A stretch of 40,334 bases of DNA from JAOTYV01 sp041557595 (lineage in GTDB: Bacteria > Pseudomonadota > Alphaproteobacteria > UBA8366), in NCBI GenBank assembly GCA_041557595.1, contig JBFFGE010000018.1, positions 1-40,334 on the forward strand, in the 5' to 3' direction. The notes under the pieces are model-generated. The model was not told the origin of the DNA. It worked only from the letters and a program-made list of their open reading frames with translations, and searched no databases. Shown in pieces: positions 17,180 to 25,123 of the stretch. The position numbers and the translations under genes were made by a program. The stretch's first letter is position 1. Each line of letters starts with the position of its first letter.

Positions 17180-17272
17180 CATCCGGTCTATTCGGAACGA
17201 ACAACTGCCGTGTTAGGGACGGCGCCCGAATGGGATCGCTGTGCCGATGCGGCGCGGCCAAAGACACCGAGG

Positions 17273-17458
17273 TTAAACGGTGCGGTGACGCAATCCGGCG
17301 TGCAGGCCATTGTGATTGTGACCGGCTGTACATTTGCGGCAAGTTCGATGACCGGGCCGTTGGGCAACGAATGTCACGCCGCATTTGACGCATTTTTGTA
17401 GAGCGCTTTGTTGGCCTTGGCTAACCGGCCGTGCTCGACCGCTGGTTTGATGGTGCAT
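17273..17458 (-). CDS. Possible zinc-ribbon protein (61 aa)
   Basis: The frame holds QKCVKCGVTFVAQRPGHRTC followed by RKCT, a C-x2-C / C-x2-C zinc-ribbon pattern like that of short phage and chromosomal zinc-ribbon proteins. ATG at 17458 has a moderate CGGGG upstream. The residues around the cysteines look less protein-like, so this may be a fragment. It points leftward toward the DUF6362-like gene. Confidence 0.4.
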   Translation of the reverse strand: MHHQTSGRARPVSQGQQSALQKCVKCGVTFVAQRPGHRTCRKCTAGHNHNGLHAGLRHRTV

Positions 17459-17790
17459 GGTAAGCCCCGCAATTCTCTAGTTAATGAAGTGCCACGACTG
17501 CCTATCCGCGGAACCGATACCAACGCCGACAATTCTATCTGCCGATCATTAATTCCAGTGTCCATCTTCCCGTAAGGGATCGGCAAGAATCAGTCCAAAT
17601 TGTGATGATTTGAAGGCACGAATTAAGACGGCATCCGGGAATTAAAGACTGTTCCCAGGTTTAAAGTCCCAACGCCCGATTTGTCCTCCGCAGCCTGAGA
17701 AGAATCGCTTAGTATCAATAGAATGCGGGGCGCTCCCAATATAGAAATAATTGGATGCAATACACGCTGTGAGAGAAGGGCGAGAGTGCG
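17459..17790. other. Intergenic region, nothing recognised
   Basis: No gene supported in 332 bases. Composition is more AT-rich than the surroundings (for example 17580-17640 and 17700-17760). It may mark the right edge of the phage-like control module, but no attachment-site repeat was identified. Confidence 0.35.
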
Positions 17791-18744
17791 TCAGGGACGC
17801 GAATCCAGCGGTGTGGAGCTCGAATAGGCGCCGGTGGAAGGATCGAAATTCGGGCCGGAGACCTGGCGAAGGTTTTCCAAATCTTCCAGATCGTTCTGTC
17901 TCGGCCGGCGCCGGTTCTTTACAAAGAACAGAAGGTGATGCCAGGTCAGGTGGCCATAGTAGGCGCAGCCGCCTATCAGGATGCTCACCCCGGTCAACAG
18001 GATCGATGCGTCATGCGCCCGCAGGGTAATGGGGTGGGGATACAGCGCCGCCTGCAACGCCGTGCTGACGATCAGCCCGAGGCACAATAGAGTAGCGCCG
18101 GTGCAAATAAGCGGATCGAACGCAATGAGCGCGGCCAGAACCCGCCGTTTCCTGCGCGATGGATCGTTGGTCGCCCGAGGCGCTTTCGGAAATTGGGCGC
18201 GAAATTCCCGTTTTGGCCGAAGTATCAGGTCCCAGGAGGCGATGAGGAAGGCCAGCGCGGTCGATGTCAGGAGGGCGGGTGCGGTGCCGTGTTCCGGCCC
18301 AAGCCACATCCTGAAACCTATGAAGAACCCTATGCACGACAGCAAAATAATAAGGCCACGCGGGTAGTTACGCCGTGCCGCCACCTCCCGCATCCGGTAG
18401 AAATGCGGCAGCTCTTGCGCGGTTAATTCATAGGCTTCATCTGTCAGATAGGCCGGATAGACCGTCGCGCCGCCATCGCGGTGGCGCACGATATTGCGGT
18501 TTTGGTAAAGGCGTTCGCCGAAATCGGTGGTGGGTTCGCCAATCTTGTCTTTCCGTACCGGCCGGGTCGAAGAGAGGGCCCACGCGAACGCGAGGAAGAG
18601 TCCCACCACAGTCCAACCGAACAGCAAATTCACCGCGATTATATAGCGGGTCCGATAATGACTTCGCATAATGGCAACGATCGACGGTCCGAAATAGATG
18701 GTCGCCGGCACGAGCCAAAACACGAACGTAGCGAGGACCTCCAT
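17791..18744 (-). CDS. Membrane protein with superinfection-immunity-family N terminus (317 aa)
   Basis: The N-terminal 60 residues, YFGPSIVAIMRSHYRTRYII then NLLFGWTVVGLFLAFAWALS, match the superinfection immunity protein family (T4 Imm-like), short two-helix membrane proteins that stop DNA injection by related phages. Unlike the usual short members, this protein continues with a soluble loop (about 65-125), two helices (about 130-172), a basic loop, and two more helices (about 205-265) before a soluble tail. Many chromosomal proteins share this N-terminal domain without a proven phage role. ATG at 18744. It is flanked by intergenic DNA and appears monocistronic. Confidence 0.65.
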   Translation of the reverse strand: MEVLATFVFWLVPATIYFGPSIVAIMRSHYRTRYIIAVNLLFGWTVVGLFLAFAWALSSTRPVRKDKIGEPTTDFGERLYQNRNIVRHRDGGATVYPAYLTDEAYELTAQELPHFYRMREVAARRNYPRGLIILLSCIGFFIGFRMWLGPEHGTAPALLTSTALAFLIASWDLILRPKREFRAQFPKAPRATNDPSRRKRRVLAALIAFDPLICTGATLLCLGLIVSTALQAALYPHPITLRAHDASILLTGVSILIGGCAYYGHLTWHHLLFFVKNRRRPRQNDLEDLENLRQVSGPNFDPSTGAYSSSTPLDSRP

Positions 18745-19031
18745 TTTTCCTCCTCGGAAATCGGTTCGGTCGAAGGCGCAACAGCGCTCCGGTCGAATAT
18801 GGTTAAGCGCACGACCCTTAAACCACTATAGATGAATTGATTTTTCGTTAACGACGCTGCGCGTTGAGCCGAGGCGCGGTGTCTTTATCGGTTTGGATTG
18901 AAAAATATAGGTGCAATAACAACGGCCACCGTTATGGCTAGTTCTTTTGGTTATCTGCGGAATTCAGAGAATTATACTATAGATAAGGTAATATATCCGT
19001 ATTTCACCAAATATTTCGGCGGTATTATTAT

Positions 19032-19406
19032 ATGAAATGGCGGCATGTTTTCGCGGTGGTGCTGTTCTTCCTGCCGGTCTGGGCGCAGGCGGCGCCTTTG
19101 ACAATTGAAGGCAAGGCGCGAGTTATCGACGGCCGGACCATTGAGATCTGGGGGCAGCGTATTCGCCTATGGGGCATCGCCGCAATTCCGCCGAATACCG
19201 ACGCGGCGGAAAAATCCGAGTGGCAATTGCGCCGCCTGATTGCCGATGTCGTCGTCCGCTGTCACTCGAGGGAGCCTTCGTCGCTTCGGTATACCGTGGC
19301 CCGGTGCTATGTCGGCGGAATCGATATCGCCTGGCCGTTGGTCCTGACCGGAGCGGCCCAAGACGATTCAGGCGAGAGCGGCGGATTTTACGCGGGACGC
19401 AAATAA
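19032..19406 (+). CDS. Secreted thermonuclease-like protein, likely inactive (124 aa)
   Basis: A signal peptide (MKWRHVFAVVLFFLPVWAQA, cleavage after AQA) is followed by LTIEGKARVIDGRTIEIWGQ and RIRLWGIAAIPP, the opening of the staphylococcal-nuclease fold. Active relatives read VIDGDTI and GIDAPE at the metal site; here they are VIDGRTI and GIAAIPP, so metal-binding acids are missing. The protein is also shorter than the usual domain. It is probably a non-catalytic periplasmic relative. AT-rich DNA upstream (18900-19031) includes TATACTATAGATAAGG, a likely promoter region. Confidence 0.7.
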   Translation: MKWRHVFAVVLFFLPVWAQAAPLTIEGKARVIDGRTIEIWGQRIRLWGIAAIPPNTDAAEKSEWQLRRLIADVVVRCHSREPSSLRYTVARCYVGGIDIAWPLVLTGAAQDDSGESGGFYAGRK

Positions 19407-19432
19407 GGCCTGGCCGAGTGACGGGCCCGCCC

Positions 19433-19879
19433 CTACGCGTCGGCCGCTTTGGAATAATCCGTGTATGACTTTTCCTCAACGATCGACGAACCCAGCAATT
19501 CGTTGATTTTCCGTTTTATCGCGGCGCGCTCATCGTTCTCGCGGTAGACCGACCGGGCCAGTTCAATGAAGCGTCGGTCGAACGATTGCGCGGCTTCGCA
19601 GGCGCGAATTTCATCCTCGATGTCCCAAAGCGTTTGATTGACGGTTTTCAGCTGCTCGATATGCCGCCGAAGCTCCGCAGTGCACTTCGGCAACCGGGAT
19701 TGCGTTTCGCGGAGCCGGCCAAGTTCGAATTCGATATTGTCGAGTTGTTTGGCCACGCGAATTCGTTGCTGCTTGATTTCAAGAATCGAGATTCGGTCGA
19801 ACAACTCGCCCGGCGACACTTCGATTTCGATTGTCTCGCAAGCCTTGGCCACTCGCCGACTCATCCTATTGCTCGTCAT
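19433..19879 (-). CDS. DUF6165 family protein (148 aa)
   Basis: After a short basic N terminus the protein reads IEIEVSPGELFDRISILEIK followed by a long helical region (residues about 35-140) with heptad-like patterns. The SPGEL-D-I-ILEIK block is the signature of DUF6165 proteins, small helical proteins often found near glycosyltransferase genes. Function unknown. ATG 19879 is used; an internal ATG at 19864 is also possible. It ends facing the thermonuclease-like gene and lies about 50 bp downstream of the mlaC-like gene on the same strand. Confidence 0.7.
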   Translation of the reverse strand: MTSNRMSRRVAKACETIEIEVSPGELFDRISILEIKQQRIRVAKQLDNIEFELGRLRETQSRLPKCTAELRRHIEQLKTVNQTLWDIEDEIRACEAAQSFDRRFIELARSVYRENDERAAIKRKINELLGSSIVEEKSYTDYSKAADA

Positions 19880-19930
19880 GGGGCGCGCGAAAAAAGCTGG
19901 GCTCCGCCAGCCCCGCGCGTGCGCTGATCG

Positions 19931-20593
19931 CTACTTGCCGGCCGTTGCCGGGATCTTTTCCATTCGTTTCTGCAACGCCGTCGTTAGTGTCTGGATCTTG
20001 CCGCCGTTGTTGCCGATATAGGTCGTAAATTCATCTCGTTGCGCGAGCACCATGCTGATGCCTTCGACGCGCACATCCATGATCTTGAATTTGTCCCCGA
20101 CGTGTCGAACCTGAAAATCAACCCGCAGCGGCTCCCGACCGTCGCCGGTTAATATGTGGGTGACCACCATGCTGTCCTTCGCTTTCGGCTTCTTGAGGAC
20201 CTTCTGGACCGCGAGCTTTTCGCCGGAATAGCGGCTGAACTGGGCGGCGTAAAAGTTGACGATGTAATCTTCGAATACCTGCACGAATTCATCCACCTCG
20301 CGCGGCTCCGCTAGACGGCGATATTTGCCGAGCACGAACCGGCCGATTCGTTCGACGGCGAAACCCTCCCGCAATAAGGATCGCAGTCGATCCCTCCTGG
20401 ATTCGAACGGTGCTGCGGTATCGGCCAAATAACTGATCGTTCGCTTTCCTAAATCGTCGACGAACGCGCGGGGATTGTCATGAATCGATTGCGCGACCGC
20501 CGCATACGCGCCAATGGCGAGGCACGCCAGGGTCAGGCCGAGCAATTGGATGTGTTTTTGGATGATTGATGTCGAGCCGGATTTTTCTTTCAC
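19931..20593 (-). CDS. mlaC: MlaC-like phospholipid-binding periplasmic protein (220 aa)
   Basis: An N-terminal signal or anchor (about residues 15-35, LLGLTLACLAIGAYAAVAQS) precedes an MlaC/Ttg2D domain: RSLLREGFAVERIGRFVLGKYRRLAEPREVDEF and, later, FQVRHVGDKFKIMDVRVEGISMVLAQRDEF. MlaC shuttles phospholipids between the outer-membrane and inner-membrane Mla complexes. The start is GTG at 20593, preceded by AAGGGTAAA. The mlaF-like ATPase gene lies upstream on the same strand, separated by 212 bp without a gene; mlaE and mlaD, normally between them, are absent. Confidence 0.9.
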   Translation of the reverse strand: MKEKSGSTSIIQKHIQLLGLTLACLAIGAYAAVAQSIHDNPRAFVDDLGKRTISYLADTAAPFESRRDRLRSLLREGFAVERIGRFVLGKYRRLAEPREVDEFVQVFEDYIVNFYAAQFSRYSGEKLAVQKVLKKPKAKDSMVVTHILTGDGREPLRVDFQVRHVGDKFKIMDVRVEGISMVLAQRDEFTTYIGNNGGKIQTLTTALQKRMEKIPATAGK

Positions 20594-20805
20594 GAATTTA
20601 CCCTTTTACCCGTTTCTTAGTTCTTCACCCGGATACCGCGTTTCGGAATCAAACTGCCCTCATCGGATCGGAATTGCAAGAATGGGGAGGGCGCCGCGGC
20701 GACGCGCGGTTACCTCCCGCGCCGGCGATATTGGGCGCGCCAAATCAGGTCCCGATTCGCCGCTCGAAGGGCGGTTTCCAATCGGACGCCGAAACCGATG
20801 CTTTG

Positions 20806-21588
20806 TTATTCGCGGGTGACGCGCATTTGGATCGGCCCCTGCGCCCGTTGATGGATGAGCTGATCGACATAAGGGTTGCCCGATGCGTCCGCTTCCGAAT
20901 TGCGGCCTTCCCAAATGATGCGGCCCTCATGCAACATGGCGATTCGATCGGATATCTGTTTCGCGCCGGTCATGTCGCTTGTGATCGACACCGCTGTCGC
21001 GCCAAGCTTGTTCACGCAGCTTGAAATCAGGCGGCCGATAACATTTGTCATGATCGGATCGAGGCCGGCGGTCGGTTCGTCGAGGAACAGGATTTCCGGT
21101 TCGGTGAAAATGGCCCGCGCAATGCCGACGCGCTTTTGCATGCCGCCCGATAATTCATGGGGAAACAAATCGACGATTTCAGGCGCCAATCCAACGGTGT
21201 TTAGCGTCTCGGCGGCTTTTTCGCGCGCCTCGCGCTGATCGAGGACACCTTGCTGGATCCATTTGAACGCGATGTTTTCCCACACGGTGAGGCTATCGAA
21301 CAGCCCGGAATATTGAAACAATACGCCGAACCGGCCGATATAGCGCATCCGTTCGTCGCCGTCGTAATCGGTCGTTTCCGTGCCGTCAATCTGGATGCTG
21401 CCGGAATCCGGCGTTTGTAGGCCAAGGATGCATTTGAGCAGCAGGCTCTTGCCGCTGCCCGACGTGCCGATCAACACCAATGATTCGCCATCGCGAATTT
21501 CGAGATCGACGCCGCGCAAAACATGATTGGCGCCAAAGCTCTTGGAGACATTGCGCAGAACGATTTTGGCAGGCGATGCGTCGGTCAT
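20806..21588 (-). CDS. mlaF: MlaF-like ABC ATPase (260 aa)
   Basis: A complete ATPase with Walker A GTSGSGKS, Q-loop in FGVLFQYSGLFDSLTVWENI (a diagnostic MlaF/Ttg2A block), signature LSGGMQKRVGIAR and Walker B ILFLDEPTAGLDP. The switch position reads VSITSDM instead of the usual TH-D. ATG 21588 starts at MTDASPAKIVLRNVSKSFG; longer frames back to 21765 are not protein-like. It would energise retrograde or anterograde phospholipid transport with MlaE, MlaD and MlaB, none of which is nearby. The mlaC-like gene follows downstream. Confidence 0.9.
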   Translation of the reverse strand: MTDASPAKIVLRNVSKSFGANHVLRGVDLEIRDGESLVLIGTSGSGKSLLLKCILGLQTPDSGSIQIDGTETTDYDGDERMRYIGRFGVLFQYSGLFDSLTVWENIAFKWIQQGVLDQREAREKAAETLNTVGLAPEIVDLFPHELSGGMQKRVGIARAIFTEPEILFLDEPTAGLDPIMTNVIGRLISSCVNKLGATAVSITSDMTGAKQISDRIAMLHEGRIIWEGRNSEADASGNPYVDQLIHQRAQGPIQMRVTRE

Positions 21589-21766
21589 CGGGTTCCGTGG
21601 CGTCGTTTGGCGGACCCTAACTGTGAACCGCTGTCGGAGGCAACAACGTCGTCGCGCCAACCGGTTCGCCGCGGCAGCGCGGACCCAGGAATCGGACGGA
21701 GCACATGCGCCGGCATGCGAGAGGGGGGCAGAGGCGAAACCGGATATATGCCGGCGGAAGATCAAA

Positions 21767-21790
21767 GGGCCGGCATTTTAAGGCCGGCCC
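21767..21790 (-). terminator. Hairpin downstream of the 59-aa secreted protein gene
   Basis: Arms GGGCCGGC (21767-21774) and GCCGGCCC (21783-21790) pair perfectly around 8 bases. On the minus strand the stem is followed by TTTGATC, a short T-run. It lies 50 bp past the stop of the 21841-22020 gene and upstream of mlaF. Confidence 0.5.
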
Positions 21791-21840
21791 AGTAGGCGAT
21801 TCCCGGACTTTGGTCAGGATCCGGTTGGTTTGTCGCTCTC

Positions 21841-22020
21841 CTATTCCGGTTCGTCGACGCGCTGTGTTTGCGCCACGGTCGTCGCCGTTCCCGCGGAACT
21901 GGATACCAGGCTCGATTTTACAAGGCCGTCTTCCATTTCGGCGGATGCCGTCGTGGCGGCCACCATCAGCGCTAGTGCGGAAAGAGCCGAAAGGAGGGCA
22001 TTGACGCGAATGAAATTCAT
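21841..22020 (-). CDS. Small secreted protein (59 aa)
   Basis: ATG 22020 is preceded by AGGAG eight bases upstream, a near-ideal site. The protein begins MNFIRVNALLSALSALALMV then AATTASAEME, a classic signal peptide with ASA cleavage site, leaving a mature peptide of about 32 residues (EMEDGLVKSSLVSSSAG to QRVDEPE). Acidic and Ser/Thr-rich; no family recognised. A hairpin terminator follows and an operator-like inverted repeat lies 62 bp upstream, so it is an independent transcription unit. Role unknown; small periplasmic peptides of this shape are often stress-regulated. Confidence 0.65.
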   Translation of the reverse strand: MNFIRVNALLSALSALALMVAATTASAEMEDGLVKSSLVSSSAGTATTVAQTQRVDEPE

Positions 22021-22338
22021 AATCGAATGCTCCTGTTAGGTGGTTGGTTTTTAAATATTACTATCGTCTCTTATTTGAGTCATTTGACGTATCGTCAAAT
22101 AGAGGTGAATTTTTAAAGTCTATCTGTATCAATTAGATAATTTTTTCAGGTAAAATGGTATGCGAAAACGGTATTTGCGTAATCAATATTACGTACCGGG
22201 ATATGCCGGCGATCTAGTGTTCAATTTTTGATCGCGCTGGCGTGTTGTTCGCAGGCGTACCTGGATGGCCGCCAATCCGTGACAGCGATGCGCGTTGACT
22301 CAAACCGGAAGGATTGCGTATCGGCAGCCCGGGCGCCG
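22021..22338. other. Intergenic AT-rich region
   Basis: No gene in 318 bases. The half next to 22020 is AT-rich and carries the inverted repeat at 22082-22100; the rest shows no structure I can name. Confidence 0.4.
22082..22100 (-). promoter_or_regulatory. Inverted-repeat operator overlapping a -35 box
   Basis: ATTTGACGTATCGTCAAAT is a perfect inverted repeat with 8-base arms and a 3-base spacer. On the minus strand it contains TTGACG, followed 17 bases later by AATAAG, a plausible promoter for the 59-residue secreted protein gene. A dimeric repressor or activator could bind here. Confidence 0.45.
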
Positions 22339-23253
22339 CTACGCTTCGGTGCCGTAGTCGACCGGCGTGACGTAGTCGGGATTGTCGTGCAGCGCCCAGT
22401 ATAGTTCGGTCAGCCGTTCGGTTACGGGGCCGGGCTCACCGGCGCCGATGGCGCGACCATCCACTGTGGCAATGGGCATAATGCCGCCCGCGGTCGAGGT
22501 CATGAAGACCTCGTCGGCATTGCGAAGGGCGTCCGCGGTGAACGGGCGCAGCACGCCCTCGACATTCAATTCGTCGCACAGTTCTAGGACGGTCTGCCGC
22601 GTAATCCCTTCGAGAACGCCGGACGCCGGTGAAACCAGTTCTCCGCCGAACAGGGCGAACAGGTTCCAGCCTCGTCCTTCGGTGACATTGCCGTCTTGAT
22701 CCAGAAGCACCGCATATTTTGCGCCGCGGTCATAGGCTTCGAAAAGCGCGTTGCAAAAGTCCAGCCGCCCGAAATTCTTGACCGTAGGATCCACCGAATG
22801 TTCCGGAATTCGGACGACATCGGAGACGACGATGTCGCACCCGGTACGCAGTTCTTCGTCGGTGACCACCTTGTAGTAAGGCACCGCCCAGGCCATCAGC
22901 CGGTTGGCGCAGCTTCGCAGGTCCTTTAACGCGTCGGTTGGCGAGCCACGGGTGGCGATAACATACACCATTGCGTCCCGCAGTTCCGCCCGGCGAACGC
23001 ATTCATGCAGAATATCGATCGTCTGCTGGCGGTCGTAGTTCAGCGTGTCGAATCGCCGCTCCCGTATCGATCGATCCCAACGGTCCATGTGGTCATCCTG
23101 GCGAAAAAATTTGCCGTCGATCACGTGGAGAGCGTCGTAGCACATGTCCGAGAGTTGAAAGCCGAGATCGGTCACCGGCAGCCGAATCTCGGTATGCGGC
23201 ATGAATTCGCCTTCGATGAATCCGACGCCGCTCTGCTTGGATTTAGGGGGCAT
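22339..23253 (-). CDS. Class IV aminotransferase, BCAT/D-amino-acid type (304 aa)
   Basis: The protein belongs to the PLP fold-type IV aminotransferases. VGFIEGEFMPHTEIRLPVTD is the opening; the PLP lysine is in VDPTVKNFGRLDFCNALF; NVTEGRGWNLFAL is the phosphate and cofactor-binding block; and VFMTSTAGGIMPI is the C-terminal conserved block. Such enzymes transfer amino groups between branched-chain or D-amino acids and 2-oxo acids in the cytoplasm; BCAT, D-alanine transaminase and (R)-amine transaminases cannot be told apart here. ATG 23253 is preceded by GAGG; the frame upstream to 23466 is not protein-like. It stands alone, 74 bp from the thioesterase gene on the same strand. Confidence 0.88.
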   Translation of the reverse strand: MPPKSKQSGVGFIEGEFMPHTEIRLPVTDLGFQLSDMCYDALHVIDGKFFRQDDHMDRWDRSIRERRFDTLNYDRQQTIDILHECVRRAELRDAMVYVIATRGSPTDALKDLRSCANRLMAWAVPYYKVVTDEELRTGCDIVVSDVVRIPEHSVDPTVKNFGRLDFCNALFEAYDRGAKYAVLLDQDGNVTEGRGWNLFALFGGELVSPASGVLEGITRQTVLELCDELNVEGVLRPFTADALRNADEVFMTSTAGGIMPIATVDGRAIGAGEPGPVTERLTELYWALHDNPDYVTPVDYGTEA

Positions 23254-23327
23254 TTTCCAAACCTCATCCGCATGGTCCGCGATCCGTAGTATGGGGCAAT
23301 TTTCGTCCCGCTGCCATCCGCATTGGT

Positions 23328-23762
23328 TCAGGCGGATAGCGGCAGCGGCCACAGGATCATTTGCGTGCACCGGAAGAGGGCGATCGGTTTGTCCCGGTCG
23401 GCCGGGGTGACCTTGGCGTCCCAGACATGGGTCGACCGGCCAATATGCGCAGGCATGGCGACGCATTCGATGGCCCCGTCGCGCGCCGTTCCCAGGAAAT
23501 TACTCTTCAGCTCAACGGTGGTAAAACCGGTCGCGCCATCGGGAAGATTGGCGTAGCTGCCGAAACCGCACGTGGTATCCGCGAGGGCGATGACCGTGGC
23601 GGCATGCAGGAAACCGTTCGGCGCGAGCAAGTTCGGCCGGACCGTCAGGCGGCTGCGGAACCGGGCCGGATCGGCCTCGAGCATCGTGATGCCGAGGAGT
23701 CCCGGCAGCCGCCCGTCGCTTTGGGCATTCCAGTATGCCGGGTCTGTTGTATAGATTGTCAC
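23328..23762 (-). CDS. PaaI-type hotdog thioesterase (144 aa)
   Basis: GTG 23762 gives a protein of the usual length. The hotdog fold is visible as GRLPGLLGITMLEADPARFR, then RPNLLAPNGFLHAATVIALADTTCGF (long central helix with the conserved Asn and the Ala-Asp-Thr stretch) and TTVELKSNFLGTARDG (the hydrophobic strand TVELKSNFL). PaaI-like enzymes hydrolyse acyl-CoA thioesters, often phenylacetyl-CoA derivatives. The natural substrate is unknown. Longer frames upstream look like shadow. Confidence 0.85.
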   Translation of the reverse strand: MTIYTTDPAYWNAQSDGRLPGLLGITMLEADPARFRSRLTVRPNLLAPNGFLHAATVIALADTTCGFGSYANLPDGATGFTTVELKSNFLGTARDGAIECVAMPAHIGRSTHVWDAKVTPADRDKPIALFRCTQMILWPLPLSA

Positions 23763-23924
23763 GGTCCACGCTCTCGAAGGCTCAAGGGTCGTTGCAGTAT
23801 GCCATAGTCGTTGGGTGGTTACCTGCCGCGAGCGGCGGCGCATTGCCGGTTTGCAAGGCATCCGGCATTGGACGACGCTCCGGGCGTTAATGCTTCCTAA
23901 ATCTTCTCGACATCTTATGACGCG

Positions 23925-24548
23925 ATGCGTGAATTTGCCTTATTTGTCGGGTTGATGCTTGCTGGCGCCGTTGCGGGCGTTTCGTATTCCTATCTGTCTG
24001 AAAGTTCGCTGCCGCCCGCGTCGACGGCGGTTGCGGATGCGCGGGATACAGCGGCCAAGAAAAGTCGGTCCGCCGCAAAGTCGAAACGCAAAAAGAAAAG
24101 AACGCAGGTCAGCCGGGCGCAACGCCGCGCAACGGAGCGGAAATTGCGCGCCGGGGCCGAGCGGTTTTTCGCCCAACTCGACTCCTTCGGATGCTCGCTC
24201 GACCCCGCGAACAGCGACGTGATTGTCGATGGCGCGCGATACTCCATGTCGTATCAATTGGTCGACGGGTCGCGGAAAACGCTGGAAATGTCGGGCGCCG
24301 AATACAAGGCGTTCGGGCTGCAACCCGCCCGGGAGTTGAACCTTGCCCAGCTGGAATGCGTTACCCAGGGCCGATTCTTCAAGGTGGAGAGTTCCTTCGT
24401 CCGCGTGCGTGAAAAGCGATCGCTGATGGCGAAACAGGACGGCAAGAAAGTGTCTCTTCAGGTCGATCGGACGATCCTGGTAGGACCGAACGCGGCCGGC
24501 GCCTGGGTGATCCATGAAATCGCCGGCAAGGGCGTCGTGCGCCCTTAG
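23925..24548 (+). CDS. Membrane-anchored hypothetical protein (207 aa)
   Basis: An N-terminal hydrophobic segment (about residues 4-24, FALFVGLMLAGAVAGVSYSY) looks like an uncleaved anchor or signal. It is followed by a highly basic linker (about 45-75, KKSRSAAKSKRKKKRTQ) and then a globular domain with strands such as DVIVDGARYSMSYQLVDGS and FFKVESSFVRVREK. I do not recognise the family. It is the last clearly chromosomal gene before the phage late module. Confidence 0.55.
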   Translation: MREFALFVGLMLAGAVAGVSYSYLSESSLPPASTAVADARDTAAKKSRSAAKSKRKKKRTQVSRAQRRATERKLRAGAERFFAQLDSFGCSLDPANSDVIVDGARYSMSYQLVDGSRKTLEMSGAEYKAFGLQPARELNLAQLECVTQGRFFKVESSFVRVREKRSLMAKQDGKKVSLQVDRTILVGPNAAGAWVIHEIAGKGVVRP

Positions 24549-24787
24549 CCGCTTTCGCATCGAATTCGCAGCGCATTCAGTCGCCACGGCCGCCAAAATT
24601 TGCTAGATAAAACGCCACGCTGAGAGAAACATGCGCGGCGGCAATTATGTCGAACCGGTACGGCGTTTAACGCCGTCATTGCGCGTCATTAAAAATGATT
24701 GCTCGGCGGCTTTGATCAAATCCAGGACAAATTATTCGAAATCGCGGCGGCCGATGCCGGTTGTTTGTCGGGAGGGAGTGCCAGGCT

Positions 24788-25123
24788 ATGGCGAAGGCAG
24801 GATCCGGGACCGTGCCGGCGGCACGCCGGAACCCGGCAAGCCGGAATCGCGACGGTGCGGGCTTCGACGATGCATTCATCAAGGCGGTGACAAAGGATTT
24901 TCGCGCGCACGGTCTTCACGCAATTTCGGCGGTCCGCGAGGAAGATCCCGTCACCTACATGAAATTATGCGCGTCCATTTTGTCGAAGTCGGCCGCGGCC
25001 GAACCGGGACCGCTTGAAAGCCTGTCGGATGACGAACTCATCGAACACGCGCGGGACCTTGCGGCGGCGCTCGGCGTTGCGGCTCGTCCGGATCCTGACG
25101 GTTCTTCAAAGCCGGAGGGATAG
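24788..25123 (+). CDS. Small terminase subunit-like protein (111 aa)
   Basis: ATG 24788 follows GGAGGGAG by about nine bases. After a basic, disordered N terminus comes FDDAFIKAVTKDFRAHGLHA then ISAVREEDPVTYMKLCASIL and LESLSDDELIEHARDLAAAL. This pattern (AF-KAL--DF--HG--AI--VR-EDP--Y-K) is that of the small DNA-recognition protein placed just before the large terminase in many alphaproteobacterial prophages. It selects viral DNA for packaging. Its 3' end overlaps the start of the terminase ATPase half. Confidence 0.7.
   Translation: MAKAGSGTVPAARRNPASRNRDGAGFDDAFIKAVTKDFRAHGLHAISAVREEDPVTYMKLCASILSKSAAAEPGPLESLSDDELIEHARDLAAALGVAARPDPDGSSKPEG

Noticed and set aside
24549..24787. tRNA or attachment site at the left edge of the late module
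   Set aside because: No cloverleaf or 3' tRNA end could be read, and no matching repeat was seen at another edge within the window.
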